Source: Croceibacterium_A sp035555595 (lineage in GTDB: Bacteria > Pseudomonadota > Alphaproteobacteria > Sphingomonadales > Sphingomonadaceae). From it: a DNA stretch of 27,839 bases. The position numbers and the translations under genes are program-made. Each line of letters opens with the position of its first letter. Position 1 is the stretch's first letter. The notes under the pieces were generated by a model. That model searched no databases, had not been told where the DNA came from, and saw nothing but the letters and a program-made list of their open reading frames with translations. The stretch is taken from contig DATMGK010000084.1 in the NCBI GenBank assembly GCA_035555595.1, positions 1-27,839 of the forward strand, read 5' to 3'. Positions 23,238 through 27,839 of the stretch are shown here, one piece after another.

Positions 23238-23265
23238 CGTCATTCCCGCGAAAGCGGGAAACCAG
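23238..23265. repeat. REP-like palindromic element between convergent genes
   Basis: CGTCATTCCCGCGAAAGCGG is followed by GAAACCAG. TTCCCGC (23243-23249) pairs with GCGGGAA (23254-23260) around GAAA. This is the widespread GTCATTCCCGCGAAAGCGGGAA-type intergenic repeat of many proteobacteria, including sphingomonads. It lies between the lysozyme and tamB stops and can also act as a terminator. Only one copy is in the window. Confidence 0.75.
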
Positions 23266-23289
23266 CTACCTTACACTCCCCCGCGCACA

Positions 23290-26200
23290 TCAGTAATCGC
23301 GGCTATATTCCGCCGCCACGCTGTTACGGCCGAGGGTGTTGACGCTACCCAGCAGCGACAGCCAGCTCGTCAGGCGGAATTCCAGTTCCGTCGCATTATA
23401 CCCGCGTCCGTCGGTGACGATCTCCACATAGAACCTGCGGCCGAAGGTCTTGCCCATAGCGATCGCCGTGCCGCGATCCAGCGCCGGGTCCGCCGCCACG
23501 ATGCGCAGACGGTCGAGGCCGATCGAGCTGCGGAGCTGGTTGATGGGGTCCAGCCCGCCACCGCCCCGCAGGCTGGCAATCGCCGCGCCCAGTTGCAGGG
23601 CGTCGGTGGCCGAAAGATTGGTGATCGAATCCCCAAACAGCAGGCGCGAAAGCAGTTCTTCTTCGGGCAAGGCTGGTTCGGATGTGAAATCGATGATCGG
23701 CTGCGTGGCCGTGCCGGTCACGGAAACGACCACGGACAGATCGTCCACCTCGGTTTCTGCGCGAATGTTCAGGCGCGGATTGATCTCGGTGCTTTCGTCG
23801 AAATCGATAACGCCGCGCGTGATCTCAAAGCGGGTGCCCGTGAATTCGTAGAAGCCCTGTCGCGGAACCACGCGAACCTCTCCGCCGATGCGCGGGCTTT
23901 CGGTGGTGCCGCGCAGGCGGATGTCGCCGCTCCATTCGCTGTCCAGCCCCATGCCGTCCACTTCAATGCCGCTCGGTGCCTTGGCATCGATCAGGTAGCG
24001 CCAGGGTGCAGATGGAGCCACGGCGGGCGCGCGGTCAGGCGGCAGGTTTATCTCGCGCGTGCGGACATTGGGCAGTTCCTGTGCCGCCGCTGCCATGCCC
24101 AGCTTCCACCGTGCACGGTCTACTTCCAGCCGGCCGGCAATGGTGCCGCCCACGCCGTTCGAAACGATGCGGATCGGGCCGGTAACCGTGGCGCCCATGT
24201 TGGCCAGATCGACGACCTCTGCATCGCGCGCGGCGATCCGCAGGTCGATGCGCGGGCCGCGCCCGCCGGTCATGTCCGACAGGTCGACGAAGCCACTGCC
24301 GCTAACCTTGCCGTTGCCTGCCGTGCCGGCAAAGCTGGTCAGGTTCAGGCGCGATCCGGAGAAAGTGCCACGGGCGCGCACACCGCGCACGTCGCTGCCG
24401 GTGATAGCGCTCTGTATACGCAGGTCGTTACCAGACAGGGATCCGCGCACTGCCGGCTGCGCCAGCGTGCCGGTTACATCGGCGGCGACCCGGACATTGC
24501 CGGTCACGTCGAAAACTTCGACGGTGGAAAGTCGCCACAGCGCGTCGGCCGGGCCGTTGAAGCGCAATTGAGCGACCAGACTGCCTGCAAAAAGCCGTTC
24601 CGAGAACGCGCCTGATGCGGGCAGGTCTGCGATCAGCGCTTGCAGGCGGCCGCGCGTCTGCCCTTCGTTCTGCAAGACGGCGCGGGTCTGGAGGCGGTCC
24701 TCCGTCAGGCTGGCCACCAGCGAAACGTCGATCGGGCGCGACGACAGGACCAGGCCGGACCGTGTCAGGTTGTTCACCTTGATCCGTGCGTCACCCACCG
24801 GCACGCCGCCTTCACCCGCGCCCAGTTCGATAACGCCGGAAATCGTGCCGCCCACGCCGACATCGCCAGCCACCACGTCGATCAGGGACAGCGGCATCCG
24901 TACCAGACCTACCTTGGCCTGCATGGGTTCCGTGCCGCCGAAGCGCCCTTCGGCAATCGTATAGCCGTCGCCAAAGCTGAGCTGCGTGGGCTGGAGCGTC
25001 CAGCCGCCATCGTCCGCTTTCAACAGTACCGCGCGACGCGGCATTACGATGGCCCGCCCGGCATAGTCGCCGCGCGCTGCCACTGCGATCCGATCGGGGG
25101 AGGCGTCACCCGTCAGTTCCAGATTGAAGCGGCTGCCGCGCCTTCCGGCCAATGCAGCGTGGAACGTGCCGGTGCCGTTAGTAACCTGCGCGTCGGCCGC
25201 CAGTCGGCCGATGAACATCGTGCCATAGTTGATCCCGGCCGCGCGCGCGGTGCCCTGCACCGTCCATTCGCCCTGACCGATATAGCCATTGGCGTTCACG
25301 TCTGCCTGCGCGATGCCCAGCGGCGTCGGGCCGGAAAACAGCGCGTTGCGTGCCTGCAATACCACGTCGAACGCCTGGCCGCCGGTACGGGGCGTCAGGG
25401 CCACGGTGCCGTTAACGCCCCCGCCTGAAAGCGCCAGCGTGCCATCAACCGCACCGTCACCCAGTGTCAGATTCCCGGTGATGGATGTGCTGGCCACTTC
25501 GAAGCGGTTGATGCCGATCAGCGTTGGACCACCTTCGGGCATGGTCAGGTCTATCTCGCCGTCGAAGGCGCCCAGCATCGATCCGCCTTCGGTTTCGATG
25601 CGGAACCCGTCAGGCGTCGGCGCCAGACCCACGCGCACGTCTGTCAGGCCGGCGGCGGGGTAAGGATTGGCGAAGACCAGAGTGGCGTGCGGTCCATCGC
25701 CTTCCATCGCGGCTTCCACCGTGAAGGGGCCATAATCGACATGCCGTCCGGTGCCCGCGACGGAGGTGCGGCCGCTCTGTTCCACCCGGCCGTTCAGTTC
25801 CAGCGACAGCTTGCTGGCGGTCAGCCGCGTGCGGTCGAATACGATCGGCCGCGCGCCGCCCAACGTCACCCCGCCACTGAAACGGATATTGTCGCCCGCC
25901 AGATTGGCCAGCGTCTCGTTGGTCACGCGCGGCATCCGGCCGGTGAAATTCGCGGCCAGCCGCCAGGGCACATCGTTGGCGATGGCGAAGCGGATCTTCG
26001 CCCCCGCGTCCACGGTGCCGAGGTTTTCCAGCGCCAGTCCGCGCATTTCCACCGGCCCGGCCAGCGCATAGCCACCGCGCAAGATGTCGCCGCGCAGGGT
26101 CAGGTTGGCCCACAGGCCGGGGAAACGGACCTGCAGATTGTCCGACCTCAGGTCATTCCCGGTCAGTAACACCGTGCCGGTCAGCCGCCCGTTGACCAGA

Positions 26201-27498
26201 CGCGGATCGACCATCGCGTTACCGCTGGTGATCCGTCGAACAGAGGCGTCGAGCGGCAGGGTCCAGCGCGTGCCGTCATACGTCAGCGTGCCGCGCTGGG
26301 CGATGCCCACCATTCGTGTGCCGCTGATATCGGCCTGTCCCACCGCCAGATCGAACGGCACGGTCATGCTGCTGAACGGGCCGTCCAGCGTGGCCCGCAT
26401 CGTGGCATCGTTCAGCGTAACACCGGGGCCGAACAAGTCCTTGTCCAACAGCGCGAGCTGAATCTGCAGGTCGTCAAACGCATTGTCACCCAGATCGATC
26501 GCACCTTCGCCATCGGCGCTGACCCCGCGCCCGCGAATTGCGATGGCGCCGTCCAGAACGCTGCTTTCAAGCGTGCCGATCGCGCCGACCGAAACCACCT
26601 CTCCCAGTGCGGCGGCGGGCATTCCGGTGACATATCCGCCGGGGTGCGCCTGTCCGGAAATGGCATAGCGGCCACCGCGATTGGCAATCTTGAAAGCGCC
26701 GATCCGTTCACCGCCTTGCGTGGCCAGGAATGCACCGTCCCACTTGCTCCACGTTCCCCGGCCTATCAGGCGGGCGCGCGTCGCGTCTTTCGCACCGATC
26801 AGTGTCGCCAGCAGGCCACCGGCAGGGGCGCGGTAATCGAGGTCTAGATTGAACCGCTCACCATCCGGCTCCGCATCCACCAATGCGCGCAACACATCGC
26901 CGCCGCCCAGTTGGCCATCGGAATCGAACAGCACGCGGCCGTCGCGGATGTCGGCCTTGGCGCGGAAATCGATCGTGCGTTCTTCGCCCAGCAGCCCTTG
27001 GGCAATCTTCATGTCGTCGATCACGAAGCGATCCACGCGAATGTCGAAATCCGGCAGGATCGGCGCATCGGGATCGCCCGGTTCCAGCCGGGGCGCGGCG
27101 AACAGCGTACCGCCGTGCAAAACCAGGTATCGCACATCCAGCCCGGTGAAGAAGAACTTGATCGGCCGCCAGTTCAGATCGACTTCCGGCACTTCCAGAA
27201 ACAGCTTGTTATCCGCATCGCGGAACCGGACGTCGAACAGCGTCGCGCTCCACAAAACGGACCCTTCGATCCGTCCGACCTCGATCTTCAGGCCGGATGC
27301 CGGGGCGACCCGCCCGATCCGTTCGGCAATGAAATCACGCCCGGAACCGGTATGGAGCCAGGCCAGCGCGATGCCGATCAGCAGCAGCAAGGCCAGCAGC
27401 GCCCCGCCGATCCAGCGCAGCAGGCGCGTCGCCCACCGGCTCTGCCGCACCGGCTGTTCGGCCATTTCGGCCTCCACGGGAACTTCTTCGCCAGCCAT
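23290..27498 (-). CDS. tamB: Translocation and assembly module TamB
   Basis: A very long AsmA/TamB-type protein (1402 residues) that bridges the inner and outer membranes, aiding outer-membrane protein assembly and, as known for the family, phospholipid transport. It has a basic N-terminus and one membrane anchor (about 27-49), then a long run of beta-rich repeats forming the hydrophobic groove. The C-terminal DUF490/TamB domain (about 1050-1402) carries GGEVRVVPRQGFYEFTGTRF, ITRGVIDFD, NIRAETEVDDLSVVVSVTGT and EPALPEEELLSRLLFG, ending with an Omp85-interacting tail. The ATG shares a base with the upstream stop (TGATG), so it is translationally coupled to the Omp85 gene. Confidence 0.95.
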   Translation of the reverse strand: MAGEEVPVEAEMAEQPVRQSRWATRLLRWIGGALLALLLLIGIALAWLHTGSGRDFIAERIGRVAPASGLKIEVGRIEGSVLWSATLFDVRFRDADNKLFLEVPEVDLNWRPIKFFFTGLDVRYLVLHGGTLFAAPRLEPGDPDAPILPDFDIRVDRFVIDDMKIAQGLLGEERTIDFRAKADIRDGRVLFDSDGQLGGGDVLRALVDAEPDGERFNLDLDYRAPAGGLLATLIGAKDATRARLIGRGTWSKWDGAFLATQGGERIGAFKIANRGGRYAISGQAHPGGYVTGMPAAALGEVVSVGAIGTLESSVLDGAIAIRGRGVSADGEGAIDLGDNAFDDLQIQLALLDKDLFGPGVTLNDATMRATLDGPFSSMTVPFDLAVGQADISGTRMVGIAQRGTLTYDGTRWTLPLDASVRRITSGNAMVDPRLVNGRLTGTVLLTGNDLRSDNLQVRFPGLWANLTLRGDILRGGYALAGPVEMRGLALENLGTVDAGAKIRFAIANDVPWRLAANFTGRMPRVTNETLANLAGDNIRFSGGVTLGGARPIVFDRTRLTASKLSLELNGRVEQSGRTSVAGTGRHVDYGPFTVEAAMEGDGPHATLVFANPYPAAGLTDVRVGLAPTPDGFRIETEGGSMLGAFDGEIDLTMPEGGPTLIGINRFEVASTSITGNLTLGDGAVDGTLALSGGGVNGTVALTPRTGGQAFDVVLQARNALFSGPTPLGIAQADVNANGYIGQGEWTVQGTARAAGINYGTMFIGRLAADAQVTNGTGTFHAALAGRRGSRFNLELTGDASPDRIAVAARGDYAGRAIVMPRRAVLLKADDGGWTLQPTQLSFGDGYTIAEGRFGGTEPMQAKVGLVRMPLSLIDVVAGDVGVGGTISGVIELGAGEGGVPVGDARIKVNNLTRSGLVLSSRPIDVSLVASLTEDRLQTRAVLQNEGQTRGRLQALIADLPASGAFSERLFAGSLVAQLRFNGPADALWRLSTVEVFDVTGNVRVAADVTGTLAQPAVRGSLSGNDLRIQSAITGSDVRGVRARGTFSGSRLNLTSFAGTAGNGKVSGSGFVDLSDMTGGRGPRIDLRIAARDAEVVDLANMGATVTGPIRIVSNGVGGTIAGRLEVDRARWKLGMAAAAQELPNVRTREINLPPDRAPAVAPSAPWRYLIDAKAPSGIEVDGMGLDSEWSGDIRLRGTTESPRIGGEVRVVPRQGFYEFTGTRFEITRGVIDFDESTEINPRLNIRAETEVDDLSVVVSVTGTATQPIIDFTSEPALPEEELLSRLLFGDSITNLSATDALQLGAAIASLRGGGGLDPINQLRSSIGLDRLRIVAADPALDRGTAIAMGKTFGRRFYVEIVTDGRGYNATELEFRLTSWLSLLGSVNTLGRNSVAAEYSRDY

Positions 27499-27839
27499 CA
27501 GAAGCTCTGTCCCAGCGCAACATAGACGCCCACCTTGGGATCACCCGGGCCGGGGTTCAGCGGCATGGCCACATCCAGCCTAAGCGGGCCGAAGCCGGTG
27601 TAATAGCGCACGCCCACGCCCGCGCCGAACTTGATCTCGTCAAAGCCCGGCGTGGCGTCATCGCCCACTGTCCCAGCATCGATGAAGGGAACTATGCCCA
27701 GCGCGCCACCGAACATGCCGGTGCGGATGCGCGCTTCCAGAGAGAATTCGGTCAGTGACCGCCCGCCAGTCGGGTCGCCGCTGTTGTTGCGCGGGCCGAT
27801 GCCGCGATAGGCATAGCCGCGCACCGATCCGCCGCCGCC
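27498..27839 (-). CDS. tamA: TamA/BamA-type Omp85 outer-membrane protein, C-terminal part (start beyond window)
   Basis: The last 113 residues of an Omp85 barrel. The fragment opens with SVRGYAYRG, the conserved VRGY/F motif of the loop that plugs Omp85 barrels, then beta strands alternate in barrel fashion (TEFSLEARIRTG, LGIVPFIDAGTV, IKFGAGVGVRYYTGFGPLRLDVAMPL), ending in the C-terminal Phe signature (VALGQSF). Paired directly with tamB (TGATG overlap), this is most likely TamA rather than BamA. POTRA domains and the N-terminus lie outside the window. Confidence 0.88.
   Translation of the reverse strand, partial: GGGGSVRGYAYRGIGPRNNSGDPTGGRSLTEFSLEARIRTGMFGGALGIVPFIDAGTVGDDATPGFDEIKFGAGVGVRYYTGFGPLRLDVAMPLNPGPGDPKVGVYVALGQSF

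Noticed and set aside
23238..23265. CRISPR repeat
   Set aside because: A single palindromic copy with no spacer array; it matches the REP type of intergenic repeat.
24640..25428. Long + strand open frame inside tamB
   Set aside because: Antisense to an unbroken TamB frame with family motifs; composition is shadow-like and there is no ribosome site.

Overview
The window is GC-rich, densely coding DNA with no tRNA, rRNA, insertion sequence or CRISPR array that I can see. The gene content and protein sequences point to an alphaproteobacterium of the order Sphingomonadales: an ispH-thrB-rnhA operon, argS followed by a SPOR protein, an HSD10-like SDR, a TamA/TamB pair, a Caulobacter-style cpa/tad locus and a GTCATTCCCGCGAAAGCGGG repeat. 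Genus is not resolved. Nothing looks clearly foreign.

Layout. 1-2445 (-): C-terminally cut hybrid sensor histidine kinase (PAS-GAF-HisKA-HATPase-REC-REC). 2687-4915 (+): a probable unit of an HSD10-like dehydrogenase, MTA phosphorylase (mtnP) and a MarR regulator, ending in a bidirectional terminator. 5002-12319 (-): a Tad/Flp pilus locus read cpaA-cpaB-cpaC-cpaD-cpaE-tadB-tadC. It has the peptidase, secretin, periplasmic and inner-membrane platform parts, but no assembly ATPase (cpaF/tadA) and no Flp pilin. 12394-14462 (+): an alpha/beta hydrolase, probably starting at a rare ATT codon, overlaps a DauA-like FAD amine dehydrogenase. 14523-15425 (-): OmpA-domain protein. 15744-18146 (-): ispH-thrB-rnhA, tightly coupled. 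18262-21402 (+): a lipoprotein, argS and a SPOR protein. 21424-21891 (-): DUF983 membrane protein. 22045-23229 (+): a lipid-anchored cytochrome with CxxCH near its C-terminus, then a phage-type GH24 lysozyme. 23290-27839 (-): tamB, preceded by the 3' end of a TamA/BamA-type Omp85 gene.

How the parts fit. Most genes are housekeeping: isoprenoid, threonine and arginyl-tRNA synthesis, methylthioadenosine salvage, envelope assembly. The accessory parts are the pilus locus, the hydrolase/FAD pair and the lysozyme. The most interesting signals are: the Tad locus without its motor, with a strong hairpin exactly where cpaF normally sits; three GTAAC-like direct repeats at 11-bp steps before the cytochrome; interleaved inverted repeats covering the lysozyme ribosome-binding site; the ATT start behind a perfect AGGAGG; and a DauA-like enzyme whose carboxylate-binding residues are kept while the residues expected to read the D-arginine side chain are replaced. 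I saw no clearly new multi-gene system; the findings are specific and testable.
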